Source: Atherinomorus stipes
Lineage: Eukaryota; Chordata; Actinopteri; Atheriniformes; Atherinidae
NCBI GenBank assembly: GCA_023101725.1
Contig: JALJCO010001044.1
Location: 1 to 64,000, forward strand
Length of the DNA stretch: 64,000 bases
Direction of reading: 5' to 3'
Shown here piece after piece: positions 24,001 through 34,510 of the stretch; the first letter of the stretch is position 1, and each line of letters starts with the position of its first letter. A model generated the notes under the pieces. That model worked only from the letters and a program-made list of their open reading frames with translations, had not been told where the DNA came from and searched no databases. The translations under genes and the position numbers were made by a program.

Positions 24001-27000
24001 GGTGCATTTACTAAAAAAGATGAACATTAGGGAAAATTTAGAAATCAAATCATCGCAAGTCAGAGCAGATCGATCTGAAACCTGATTCAGAATCAGCTCA
24101 GCTGATGATCAGTTAATACATCCTAATTATTATTATAGCCTCTGCTACAGGATCTTGCCACTGCATGCAAGAAACGCCATATCTGATGCTCCCATGACTT
24201 GCAGATTATTATTAGTGATTTTAAAACCTCATTTTTCTTCTGTCCTTGTAGAGCTTCTGGGAAACTGTGGGGAAGCCGGAGTCCCTGACCTGGTGTCTGT
24301 CTTAAGGAGCATCGCCTCAGAGAACATCCCCAACCTTCCACCTGGTGGAGGCCTGGCTAGCAAGTAAATATTCAAATGACTGCATTTTAAACACACATAA
24401 AATATACGCTGAATATCATAAGAGTACATGTAAAACACTGTAGTTTTCCAAGGAGTTTTAAATGATACAATTAATAGAGCCCCGTTGTATAATAGTGTAC
24501 TTTTAACCATTCTCTTAAAGAAATTTTAAAAGCAACCAATTAAGTGGTAATATGGTAACTTGAATGCTTTTATGCAACATCCCATTCACATCCCAGATAT
24601 TCTGATTTTTTTTTTTTTTTTCATCAATTTAAGTCTAGTTTAAGCCTCTAAAATGTCAGTTTGTGGTTTTTTTTTCTTCTTTTTTTGATTTTGTCTTGCA
24701 AGATGGGATATATTTGGATCCAGATCTGTTTTAAAGCTATTTAAAGATGTAGATTTGGCTAAGAATCAATGTTTGCTCCCACTTTTCTTTTTTCATCAGC
24801 ATTTTTCCCAAGTTTTCAGTTCTTATGAAAATAACCTGCAGATTTACTAAGAGTGACTCCCCCCAGTCATTACAGCACTTTAAGTGCCTGAATGAATGAA
24901 GAGATGCTGTTGTATTTTGCACATGGATTCTCAGCTAATATATTTAGCTCCAATGTAACCTTAGTCAGTATGCATTTGTCAGAATGAATAGAGTGTTTTA
25001 TATTGGGAGTTGCTCTAAGCAGCTAACTGTGTACTGTATGTTTGCAGACGGAGTGTGATCGAGGCAGTGTACAACAGGCTGAATCCTCACAGAGAAGAGG
25101 AAGGGGTAAGTTGAACTCTTTCTAAACCCTTCACCTCATCAACCTTTTCACCTTACCGCAACATGACCTCATAAACACACACTCACCCTGACAAGAACAC
25201 TCTTTTGTGTGTGAGAGTGAGAGAAGATGAGTGAAGTAGAATTGTGAAAGAGGGTAGAATATATGCGTCACTTTCATGTTTATCACAAACAGGATTTAAA
25301 GTGTGACATTGGTAAACCTTTTCAACTCCTCAGTCATGAGTGCTTGCACTTTAAACCAGCCATTTAAGAGAGCGCTTCACGAACCTGGTTTGTAAAGGGT
25401 CAAAACTGGATGCTTCGCTGCTGGAAAACTGCCTGCCACCATTCAATGGAATAAACTTGATTAAATACAATTTTGTATATTTAGGTCATTCTGCTGATAA
25501 ACCGTCCAAGCTATGATTTACCGAGTGAGTATAAAGGCTGTCGCGGTCAACTGTCGGCAGCGTCTGTAAACATTTCTTGCCCATCATCATCATCTGCACT
25601 GCACAACTCTGTCAGTGTTCTTCTGGTGTGACAGTAAGAAAGCGATAGCTGATTGGCTGTTCGGCCGAGCAAATGAGCTCAAACAGATATGTTAACAGTA
25701 ACTGTGTCGTTTTCAATGCATCAAGCTTAAATGCTTCAGAGAGGCACACATGAACAAAATAACTGATATTGGGTGAAGTCAAACTCAATTTTACTTTTTA
25801 TTTTTTATGTATGCCATCTTTTAGTTTGAGTTATTGAACATTGCTCAGAGATCACCTCCCTTCTTATCTAGCAGTGTTAAACCGAAACTTGTTTTGCAAA
25901 TGCAGGGAACCTAGGGAGACACAGCAGGGGTTGGGGGGCTTAATACACTTATTAAATTGCCCCAAAACCTTAAGGCACTTAGAAAAGATTTGCACTTAAG
26001 GTGGATGTTATTACTGACCCTGGCTTGGAAACCTTTTCCCAGTTTTGTATTAATTTATAGATTTGGTTGTCACGAGATTGCAAATTCTACCCTTGAGAAA
26101 TAATTTTGGATTACGAATTCCCCTGTTTTTAGTAAGGTTTTTAATATATGACTAAAACAATGCTGTCATTAAAATTATGCTAATTTTGTAACGGCAACAT
26201 ATTTAGTATATTTAATGCTCCCAGTTGGAAATAGGTTAAAAAAAAATTGAAACATATAAATACATAAATATATACAGTCGTCCTCAGAATTATTCATACC
26301 CTTACATTAAGGAAAAGGCTAAAATCACAATAATATGCAAATAACAAGTAACTAAAGAAACTAATAATAAAAATATGTACAAAGTCATAATTTAGTGAAA
26401 TAATATATTGCTTTTGATAATAACATTTTAAAACAAACAAACAAAACTGTCCCAGACAAATTAAAGCACCTTGCTCATGAACAGTGGACAAAACCCTGTC
26501 AGCAGGTGTAGATGTCTTTTTTAAGACATCTAAGACATCAAGTGTTTTACAGAAAACACTTGATTGTAGTGAATACCTAAAAGTGTTGTTCAACAAAATT
26601 TTAGCTTAGGAGCCCAATCATGCTTGTTTGCCTGTTTTATTTTTTTGTTTGTTTTCAATATTTCTGTTGAACCACAATTCATAATCAGCTTCATGAATTT
26701 CATAGAATTTTTATTTATTATTACTTTTGTCAATTTCAGCTTATTTCACAGGCAGCTGATTTTTTTCCCACCTTTAATGGGAGTGTATGAATAATATTGA
26801 GGACAACTGTACATAAATGCTGAAATATTTAGACTTATTTACATGGACAGTTGAGATATATTGAAACTATTACAATGAATCTTGTTTCTGAAAGTGTAAC
26901 AGTTACACACAAAAACATAATCTCAATTTTAATCTCATCCTTGGATTCAAAAAATTCATTTAGATCTGCAGGAGGTATTCTAATGTCCTGTATTTTATAA

Positions 27001-27776
27001 ATGGTAATGAAGGCGGTAGGTGTTTGTATAAATTTATTGATTCTAAAGAATAGATCAGTGACAACTCTTAAATGCCCCAGATGGATGAATGTGTGAAAAT
27101 ACACATGAGCATTTTGTTACAGTGATGTTAGTTGAATCTTGACTTGCAGGGTTTTTTCTTAGGACTGTGAGGGTACAGACCAACCTCCCCCTCTGTTACA
27201 CCACACAGCAAATATCACAAAGGGTAGATGGTCACAGGGTCAAAGGGAGCATTCGCCTGGGCCCATCTGAGTGGTTTAAGAATGCCTGTGACATGGTGGC
27301 GCTGCTCTAGTAGATGTTAGTGTGGCAGTGATCTTGATGTTGTGCCGCTGCTTGTTGGATGTGTGCTAGTGTGTGTTTGAACATGGAGCCTGTCTGCAGA
27401 GTCTGACCCTGGCGTGTCACCTCAGGCCTGTGCGGGGGGAGATGAGGAGGAGGAGGAGGAGGAGAGTGAGGAGGGAGGTGGCAGCACAGCAGCTCATCTG
27501 TTGGAGGCTCTGCGGCAGTTCCGCCTGCACCACCGGGGGCAATACCGTGCGGTGCTGGAGGAGTCCCTGGTTGCATACCGCCTGCGTGAGGAGAGCGCTG
27601 TCCAGGTCGAGGTGGAGGTAGCAGAGGAGAGCCCGAGGACCGGTGACGACGATGACCAGGAGGAGCGGCCCGCCTCCCCTCCCTCTCCCCCATCCCCCCC
27701 GCCCTCACCCGCTACTGCAGATCCGGAGGCCAGCCCAGATGCGCCTGCCCCTGGGTCTGATATCTCCTCTGACTGA
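17269..27776 (+). CDS. ppm1b: PPM1A/B-type metal-dependent protein phosphatase, ppm1b-like (spliced, 5 coding exons)
   Basis: Joining 17269-18099, 23278-23395, 24252-24363, 25048-25105 and 27426-27776 gives 1470 nt, 489 aa, with every junction in frame at GT..AG introns. The product is a PP2C-family Ser/Thr phosphatase (Mg/Mn-dependent). It starts MGAFLDKP, and Gly2 is the N-myristoylation site known for PPM1A/B. Metal and phosphate ligands are visible: Arg33, Glu37-Asp38 (EMEDAH), Asp60-Gly61 (YDGH), Asp145 (CGDSRAV), Asp238-Gly239 (CDGIWD) and Asp281-Asn282 (SRDNMS). The alpha-helical C-terminal PP2C domain ends near [11 protein letters not shown] and YNRLNPHRE. The last exon's [15 protein letters not shown] block matches the long PPM1B tail rather than the short PPM1A end. 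Human PPM1B has 479 aa. A teleost ppm1n paralog is the main alternative name. Family is certain; the exact ortholog is not. Confidence 0.93.
18967..20520. mobile_element. Middle-layer element with subterminal inverted repeat and foldback
   Basis: TAGGGGTGGGG..TTTACACTGAAATATC at 18967-19003 is mirrored by 'cgatatttcagtgta' at 20503-20515. Inside, two arms at about 19038-19080 and 19124-19167 are inverted copies (AACGYGGTATCRATCTAT.. / ..CTTGTGAGATTTTG), forming a hairpin. It is interrupted by the hAT element at 19180-20469. Right end is approximate. Confidence 0.5.
19180..20469. mobile_element. hAT-family non-autonomous element with 8-bp target duplication
   Basis: The ends TAGGGGTGTCCCC and its complement GGGGACACCCCTA flank 1290 bp. 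Subterminal TAGTCGACGA/TCGTCGACGAA repeats are also inverted. The 8-bp flanks GTCAGTAT (19172-19179) and GCCAGTAT (20470-20477) differ at one base, the duplication length expected for hAT. No transposase frame is visible. It is the youngest layer of the nest. Confidence 0.88.
21181..21785. mobile_element. Possible TTAA-flanked element
   Basis: TTAA occurs at 21177-21180 and 21786-21789 around a GC-richer, repeat-like segment that includes 'agctaattagctaactgtttgttagc' style motifs and a short ATG frame. Terminal complementarity is only a couple of bases, so the call is weak. Confidence 0.25.
23278..23395 (+). CDS. ppm1b: Phosphatase coding exon 2 (residues 278-317)
   Basis: Acceptor TTTCTGTAG, then GGG AGC AGG GAC AAT ATG (GSRDNM), which restores the last metal-binding Asp of the PP2C fold. 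It continues [19 protein letters not shown] and ends after the first base of a Glu codon, at the donor GTCAGC. Phase and sequence match the PPM1A/B gene structure. Confidence 0.95.
24252..24363 (+). CDS. ppm1b: Phosphatase coding exon 3 (residues 317-354)
   Basis: Acceptor CTTGTAG. The exon encodes [20 protein letters not shown] and then [16 protein letters not shown], the conserved helical C-terminal region of PPM1A/B. The donor GTAAAT follows AGCAA, so the Lys codon is split across the intron. Confidence 0.95.
25048..25105 (+). CDS. ppm1b: Phosphatase coding exon 4 (residues 354-373)
   Basis: Acceptor TTTGCAG. The exon encodes (K)[19 protein letters not shown] and ends at GGG before the donor GTAAGT, phase 0. 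It is the branch point of two alternative last exons (27426 and 32039), which both begin in phase 0. Confidence 0.95.
26275..26809. mobile_element. Tc1/mariner-type MITE
   Basis: The left end CAGTCGTCCTCAGAATTATT and the right end complement CAGTTGTCCTCAATATTATT form near-matching terminal inverted repeats. TA is duplicated on both sides (26273-26274, 26810-26811). The 535 bp interior is AT-rich without transposase. It lies inside the phosphatase intron 25106-27425. Confidence 0.88.
27426..27776 (+). CDS. ppm1b: Phosphatase last exon A: acidic/proline-rich tail (residues 374-489)
   Basis: Acceptor CACCTCAG. The exon begins [13 protein letters not shown] (a GAG/GAT run), contains the conserved [30 protein letters not shown] block also present in long PPM1B proteins, then an acidic stretch (TGDDDDQEE) and a proline-rich [10 protein letters not shown] segment, ending ISSD and TGA at 27774-27776. 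The tail is longer and more charged than the human one. Frames on the minus strand here are shadows of the GC-rich composition. Confidence 0.93.
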   Translation, partial: ACAGGDEEEEEEESEEGGGSTAAHLLEALRQFRLHHRGQYRAVLEESLVAYRLREESAVQVEVEVAEESPRTGDDDDQEERPASPPSPPSPPPSPATADPEASPDAPAPGSDISSD

Positions 27777-28500
27777 GCACACACCCACCCTCTTATCCAT
27801 CCTACCCTGAGCCATATCGGAGTGCTTTGACCTCTCCTCCTCTTTCCTTTTCGCAGAACTTGAGTGGACATACTGGCCATTACTTGCCATTTCATGGTTC
27901 TTCATAATTCAGTGGGAACAAAGAATGGTCTCTGTGTGTATTCAAATTCTGTCTCTAAGACTCATTCTCTATCATATCCTCCATGTAAACAAGACTCAAA
28001 TCTTTTCTCTTTTTCTCTCTGTCTCTCTCTCTCTCCACCTTGGCTTAAATTCCCAAGTTTCTCTCACTTTTACAACTTGACCATTCTGTTTACAATTAAA
28101 ACGATTCAATAACCGTCAATTACCACATATAGAAGTGGTTGATGAAGCCAACGTGAACCAGGCACTCTGTAGCCCACATGTTCCTGTATTTGCTTTTGGC
28201 TGATCCCTCCCCCCTCCCTTCTCTCAGCTCCTAGCCTCACCCACCACCTGCTTACAGTGGATGAACTGAAAAAGAACAACAGTGGAGACAGTCTAAACTG
28301 CAGCTGTGTAACGTACTGCACTGTCTCCAGGCCTACTCCATCTACGGACCCAGAACACACTCTTTATGTATATATGTATGTATGTACATGTGTCTTCATA
28401 AGTTTGAGTGACTGAACATCGGACCAATGTTCTCTTTTGAATCTGGTCTACTAGTTCATTTATCTGTAATGTATGGTTGATTAAAACAGTCTGGGTACTA
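27777..28500 (+). other. Likely 3' UTR of the long phosphatase isoform
   Basis: Pyrimidine-rich, non-coding sequence follows the stop. ATTAAA at 28480-28485 is a plausible polyadenylation signal. The downstream boundary is inferred. Confidence 0.5.
28480..28485 (+). terminator. Candidate polyadenylation signal (ATTAAA), long isoform
   Basis: Common variant signal about 0.7 kb after the stop at 27776. An AATAAA also occurs farther on at 29264-29269, so the true site is uncertain. Confidence 0.35.
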
Positions 28501-29371
28501 AAAATATCAACGCTTCTATATCAGTGTTCGAAATTAAGATTTTGACTCACCGGCCAAAATATTAAACTATTTTACACGCACAGACCTTCAGGCACGTTAT
28601 TTCTGTAATGCAAACTGAAAAGGAAGTTACAGCAACATTAAAGCAGCAGGAACAAGACAAAATAGACGTTTTTTAATAAGCTGGTCATTTCTGAATTTAT
28701 TCATGTAAACCACGTAATCAGACTCCTCGCTCTACTCTTGGTGCTTTCACACAGTCCATGAAGTCTCACCTCCTGCTCCTGACAGGCCTACATTACACCC
28801 GAGTGTGATCATACTTCCTGACCTCTGACCAGCACAGCTGGACCATAAGGAGATTTGACTGTGTCTCCCAGTCATTTTTTACTTGTTTCAGTGTGTTGAA
28901 CCTCTTTCACAACCTTTTGGCACTTAAATGGAGAGGAAAGCATTTGCAGGTAGAAAAATGCTTCAACAAAACAAATGAAGCAAGGATCTGTCTTAGGGAA
29001 GTTGACTTAAAAGAAGAGTAACAGTGAAGAATAAAGTTATAGGTTTAAACCCATTTGTTTCAAACTTAGTCTGCTAAGTGCAACAGTGATTGTTCGAGAT
29101 CTCTTAACAAATAAGGACAATCCAGTGTCAGGATTATAGCCTGACACTGGCCAGCTGTTGGATTGTGACATGATTTTGCTGCTCAGAGCAGCTGAACAGA
29201 ATCATAAATATAAACCCAAGTTGTTTGAGGAATCATTTTAATGCACGATTATCTACTGAGCTTAAATAAAGGCCACATAACCTGAGCGATCAGATTGAAA
29301 ACTCGGCCCACCCGACTCGCCGCCCAGACCCTTGGGCAGTAAATGGAACGGAACCAGTCATAGTGTAGGTG
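28501..29371. other. Non-coding intronic/intergenic stretch
   Basis: No exon or element terminus was recognised. It lies between the two alternative last exons. Confidence 0.4.
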
Positions 29372-29610
29372 ACATAGTGTACCACTCAAAAGTTTGGGAT
29401 GAAATTAAATTAAATTAAATGAAAAATATTAATCCCACAAGGGAAATTCCATATTGTGATAGGGTCTCTCTCTTTTTTTCTGAACAATATAACATATATA
29501 CAAAATATCAATAATATGTAAATAAGTCAATCAATAGATACATAAATTGGGATCACTTTCCTGTTGGATTTAATGGGAAAGTGCTCCCAAACTTATGAGC
29601 GATAGTGTAC
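29372..29610. mobile_element. Short Tc1-type MITE interrupted by a LINE-like tail
   Basis: 'agtgtaccactcaaaagtttgggat' on the left pairs with 'cccaaacttatgagcgatagtgta' on the right. Between them 29401-29550 reads, on the minus strand, like a LINE 3' end ('aatttcccttgtgggattaat' followed by an (ATTTA)n tail). Confidence 0.5.
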
Positions 29611-32038
29611 TTGACCCAATCTACAGCCTCTGTAAACTCTTTATTCTGCTGTAGCATCAGTAGCTGTGTTTCCACTAACCCTAGAATTGCTCACAATGTA
29701 AATATCAACAAAAAACTGATAATGGAAAAATCTCCGACATATATCGAACAAGTTTTTACTCTTTAATCAGGTGGTTTTTCAGATGTGTCGATGTATATTG
29801 CAAAAGTGCAAAAGAAACACTTTTTCCACATTAATTTGAACAGTTCATTTCAAGGGAATATGTATGGATGGAGGGGGAGACGGAAATCTTGTAGTAAAGA
29901 AAAAAATATAACTGCCATTCTTGATCGCAAACGACGGCAAAATGCAGACTTTTGCTGAAACTTGCAGTCTCCATCCTCCTCATAGAGTGTCATGGGACAA
30001 GATTTAAGGAGAATTACAACATATGAGCTAAACACCATTCAAAAAAAACACCTGCAAATACTGTAGCAATTGTACGTTGTTGAGATTTTAGAAGTATTGC
30101 TTTTCTTTGCAAAGATCTTTAGCGGAAACACAGCCAGTTTTTCAGTGCTTGAGCAGTCAAAAGAAAACCAATTTGTCAGTTAGGTATTTCCTTAGAAGCT
30201 GCACTGTAACTGCTGTAGTGGAAAAAAGTCTATAAACAAATGGGCTCCTGGATCATGCAAATGAGGTGGATGTAGAAATGTCAGTTAAACCTGCAGCAAA
30301 ACAAAGGTCTTATACTCCAATACTGCAAACCTGAAATGAAAGTATTGGCAAAATTAAGTAAAAGTTACAGTTCTGTTAACTTTGATCTGCTCATATGCTT
30401 TAAAACTAAATGTAACTACCGGTATTTGATATTTTTAAGCATTGACATTAGATATGATTAAAGAAAAATAGCTAAAATGTTTTTCTCTAGAAATTCCTCA
30501 AGCTTACAAATTATTTCCCCCCCAAACATACCTCCAATTGACATAGATTCCCCAAAATAAACATCCGGATGTTTTACATGTAGCGGTTCTGCAGAACTAT
30601 TTGACTATGCAGTGTTTTTGTTTCCTACTAAAATGTTTCTTTTACGTTGACATACTGTCATTCCTGTGGAAATCTCTCCCTTTGTACCATGATTTCTGTT
30701 CTGAACTGTTCAGCTGAAGCTGGAGTTCCCTGCATGATTATAACAAGTGTCTTTAACTCAACTAGGTTGCAAAACATAAAATGTACTGTAGATCACTATT
30801 TAAGATTACGCTGCTGAAGTCGCATATGTAGTCATGCTGTTAAACGCCACTGTGATCATTTAAGCAGTAATGTATTCGGTCAAGGCTTGATCCCCATATT
30901 AGGCATCTGCAGAGTCGGCTACACATGGAAAGGATGTTGCGGGACGCATATCCCACAGCTGCTGGCGTGAGCTGTGGCTGAGTCCCATAAAAGCTCACAT
31001 ACAGCATATCTCACTCTTCTTTTGATCACACAGGTTTTGATCACACAACAACAATCTTAAATCTCCTCAGCAAAGTTTGATTGAACCAGTCCAGTTGACC
31101 TACAGTGTTTACTCTCCTTCAAAAGCAGCTAGAAGAGGTTATTTTGGGTGTGAAGCAGCTCTGTTGTCAGTGACTCTGGTCATGCATGTTCTGCACTTAT
31201 CTTTTCACAATCCAAAGCACTTGACAGTTAGAGGTGAGGTTATGATAAACTGTGTGTATGCGCGTGTGTTTGTGTATGTTTGAGCTGTATTTGTATGTGG
31301 TTATTTGCAACAAATCAGTCCTACAAGTGACAAATAAATGAGATTTGAAGTATTATGAAATGATTTGTGTCAACTGTGAGTATTTCACACCATGTACAGT
31401 ATTGCTGTGTTTCTTTTCCTTTGGTCCTGTGTCAGAGTGGTCATCATGGTTGTGATAGGGGGAAATAAAAAGCTGAGAAAAATCCATTGGAACTGACAAT
31501 ATGATAATCGATTGATATGGTGACATTTGTTCTAGGGCCATTCATTTACTCTTCAGTGGAAATCTTTTACTCCATTTAATGTGTAGCCTGTGAATTCTGC
31601 TAGAAACAGTTGAAGTACAGTATGAACCTTCACCTTCCCTGCGCTGCTATCTGCTGTAGTTTCATTTTAATTAGTGTCTCCCTTAAAACAATAGCAGCCC
31701 TTGTGTGAAGCCTCAGCATAGATACTGGCTGCTTCATTGTGTGAGCTGGCAGAGAGGAGCAAGAGGAAAGCTGCATAGACATTAGGGACTTCCCTCTGTC
31801 CAGTCCTCTCGTTTTTCAGTCAGTTGGCCTCATGATTCTCCACAAGGTGAGTCATCGGAGGTCGTGGTTATGTGAGCGAACGTGCTGGGAAGAGGAAATA
31901 TCTCTTTCTTCCAGAGGTATCAGCTAAAAAGAGGATTAAAGGTTAAGCTAAAAGTAACCGATTGTGAAAAACAGAAGTTGCAGCAACAACCCAGCTAACG
32001 CACATCTCCATCAATGTCTCTCCTCTCTATCCCGCCAG
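29611..32038. other. Intronic stretch before the alternative last exon
   Basis: No gene recognised. AATAAA occurs at 31333-31338. The acceptor CTATCCCGCCAG ends at 32038. Confidence 0.4.
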
Positions 32039-32068
32039 AATGCCGGTGAGCTGGATGACCCCTGGTAA
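32039..32068 (+). CDS. ppm1b: Phosphatase alternative last exon B: nine-residue tail
   Basis: A pyrimidine-rich acceptor (tctcctctctatcccgccag) is followed by AAT GCC GGT GAG CTG GAT GAC CCC TGG TAA, encoding NAGELDDPW and stop. Joined to exon 4 (phase 0), it gives a 382-aa protein. Short PPM1A/PPM1B isoforms are known to end in a short acidic stretch with terminal Trp (PPM1A ends DDMW; I recall EDPW for the short PPM1B isoform). The match in position, phase and sequence makes this a real exon, although it is far too short to appear as an open frame. A polyadenylation signal follows 1.25 kb downstream. Confidence 0.85.
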   Translation, partial: NAGELDDPW

Positions 32069-33345
32069 CCGTGGCAACAACCCTCAGTCTCCTCCTGGTG
32101 ATCCATGCATCCACCTGGAGGAGGAGTGTCTCTCCATTGCGCCATGTCTTTCTCCACTAAAAGAGGACATGTGATGTATGCTGGAGTGCGTGAGTGTGCG
32201 TATGTTGGTTGTGCATATGTGTGTGTGTGCTCGCGGCAGTGGGACAAAAGACTTCAACAAGTAAACACACGCATACTGCTTTAAACCCGGAGGAAAAGCC
32301 GAATCACTTTTCAGAAATGTCAAGATTTTATGAACTGAAGCATTGTGATGGTAGAGATGGCTTTTACCATTGAGGTGTTTTTTTTTTTTTTCCTTTTCTT
32401 TTCTTTTTCTTTTCCTTTCTTGAATGTTGACATTGAACACATGACTTCACAATGACATGAGGACCTATTGTGCGCGTGGGTTTGCGTGTGTGAGAGGGTT
32501 TGTGTGTGAGAGTGTTAAAATGAGGGCCAAGAGGACACATATGGTGATAAAGACTTTGTATGTAATTCTTCTTCTCCTGGACTTTTTTTTTTTTTTTTTT
32601 TTGTGCTCCTGGGTCTGATAATTGCCTAACACCCTTGCTTCTTCCCTCTTTAATGCACACACACACACACACACACTCTTCCACACACAGACACACAAAA
32701 CCATAAATACCCACCCCCACTTCCACCTGTGCACGTATGTGATGTGCCACCTTTGCAGGGCACTGCATGAGGACTTTGGTTCTACATGTACAGCTATGTG
32801 GTTTTCTAAATCATTCTGGATGGACAGCCATTGGTTGAGCCTGACTGAACCTGAAGGACCTCTGGACTCTTGATTGGCTCCTGCTGTGTGAGAAGTGGAA
32901 ATGATTTTGGTTTTTATTTTTGTTGATACTATTAGGATGATAATGACGATAATCATGATTGGGGGGGGTGGGATGTTGTCACTGAAGAGCCGAGTGCAAG
33001 TTTGGACTTGTGGCTTTGGGGTGATGGGTTGGGTGGGGGGGGAAGGGGATGGTTGTTGTATCACTGGTTGGACTTCCTGTATGAAGAGTGTAAACCTCAA
33101 CAACATTGCAGCTGGAGGTGCACGAGACAGCAGACTGTCCTGACAGAGAAAAGGTTTTCTTTTTTAAATGTTGTCCATGAGGTTACTAGCTGCTCGCTGT
33201 GTAGAGTGAGTGAACTTCCTGTTTTAACCCTGTTCCTGGTTCTCAGACTGCATTGGTAATGTTTGTATTGCTGTTGTTTGATTGCACTCACATTTGATTA
33301 CAGAAAAGCGTCTATATATGAAATAAAATACCTGCCAAGGACCCA
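32069..33345 (+). other. Likely 3' UTR of the short phosphatase isoform
   Basis: Non-coding sequence with CA repeat (32656-32676), poly-T and GT-rich stretches between the stop at 32066-32068 and the AATAAA at 33322. Minus-strand frames here are low-complexity artefacts. Confidence 0.6.
33322..33327 (+). terminator. Polyadenylation signal (AATAAA), short isoform
   Basis: Canonical AATAAA in 'tatgaaataaaatacctgcc', followed within about 25 bases by a TG/T-rich stretch ('gtgttggctc'). It is the first canonical signal I noticed after the alternative stop. Confidence 0.6.
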
Positions 33346-33867
33346 GTGTTGGCTCATAATTTTAATGTCGGAGTACACTTTTTAGTGCTTTTGTCTGCAA
33401 ATGGGTGACGTTTCGTTTCACTTTCACTTGTTTCACATTGTAAAAACTACAAAGTCTTTCTGACACTGAAGCCTACGTAATTTCCATGATTCACTCTCAG
33501 AATGCCTGTTTTGTCTCAGTTTTCTCCTGTAACAGATTATTTTGTTTTTCTGAGTATTTCATGAGTCAGCATGATGCAGTATGCTGAAGTCTCATCCAGC
33601 CAATCTTGACCGCTCCCTTCTGAGCCGACTTCTTTAGGTCCTTCAAAAAGGTAGTTTGCAATGGAAAAGATTAACAGTTGAAAAGAAAGTTGAATAGAAG
33701 AAAACTGACTTTATAAAACTAGGGTTAGCACAAAACTTGCTTTTTAATATGTTGAAGTATGATGTTTTGTATAAGCATTTCTAATGACATATAATTGGAT
33801 ATTTTAATGGGCTATATGCATGACTCCACTACTTCCTGAATTTAGTAGCACTCCTCTGTTTCCTGTC
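33346..33867. other. Intergenic spacer, nothing recognised
   Basis: Unique-looking AT-rich DNA without coding or repeat signatures. Confidence 0.4.
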
Positions 33868-33959
33868 TTTCATTACTGGACAAACTGATTAATCCAGTGT
33901 GTCTGGCCAGTTACTGAGGTCAGACACACCTGGATTAATCACTTTGTCCAGTAATGAAA
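33868..33959. repeat. Near-perfect hairpin, 38-bp arms
   Basis: TTTCATTACTGGACAAA.. at 33868-33905 is the reverse complement of 33921-33959, with one mismatch and one indel, around a 15-base loop. No element termini are evident outside it. Confidence 0.85.
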
Positions 33960-34204
33960 CATGTAACTTCAAGTCACACTTGTGTGAAATCGAACTATTT
34001 AGTTAGGAAGCAACACTAATTGCGAACTGATTTCACTTGTTGTGCAAATGAAACAGAGAACAGGTGGAAATGAGAGGCAACTAGTAAGAGAACTATTTTA
34101 AAGGGGTATTTTGTTCTGCAGGTGGTGACCACAAACCATTTCTCCGTTGTCGTAGTTTCTGGCTGATGTTTTGGTCACTTTTGAATTTTTGTTAGTATTT
34201 TCAG

Positions 34205-34510
34205 CCCTAGAGGGAGCCTGAGGCTGTCTACAACCAACAGAAGTTGCTCAGGTTCTGCAGCTCATCCAAAATGGGAGCTGTGGCAAGGAAGTTTGTTTTG
34301 CCTCTCAGTACAGTGTCCAGAGCATGGAGCAGATACCAGGAGACAGGCCAGTACACCCGGAGATGTGGTGGGGGCCGTAGGAGGGCAACAAGCCAGCAGC
34401 AGGACAGCTACCACCTCTTCTGTGGAAGAGGGTACAGGAGGAGCACTGCCAGAACCCTGCAATATGACCTCCAGTGGGCTAAACTGGCATCCATCTTCAT
34501 CATACCTGTA
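34205..34510 (+). pseudogene. Tc1-like transposase N-terminal relic
   Basis: A frame from about 34244 reads [46 protein letters not shown] and RRSTARTLQYDLQ, the bipartite HTH DNA-binding region of a Tc1-group transposase. It stops before any DDE motif, and terminal repeats were not found, so it is a fragment. Confidence 0.75.

Noticed and set aside
27307..27895. Minus-strand frames of 133 codons over the last phosphatase exon
   Set aside because: Shadows of the GC-rich coding exon; the plus frame carries the conserved PPM1B tail.
32084..33106. Minus-strand frames of 118-213 codons
   Set aside because: Built on poly-T, CA and GT repeats in the phosphatase 3' UTR, with no family signature.
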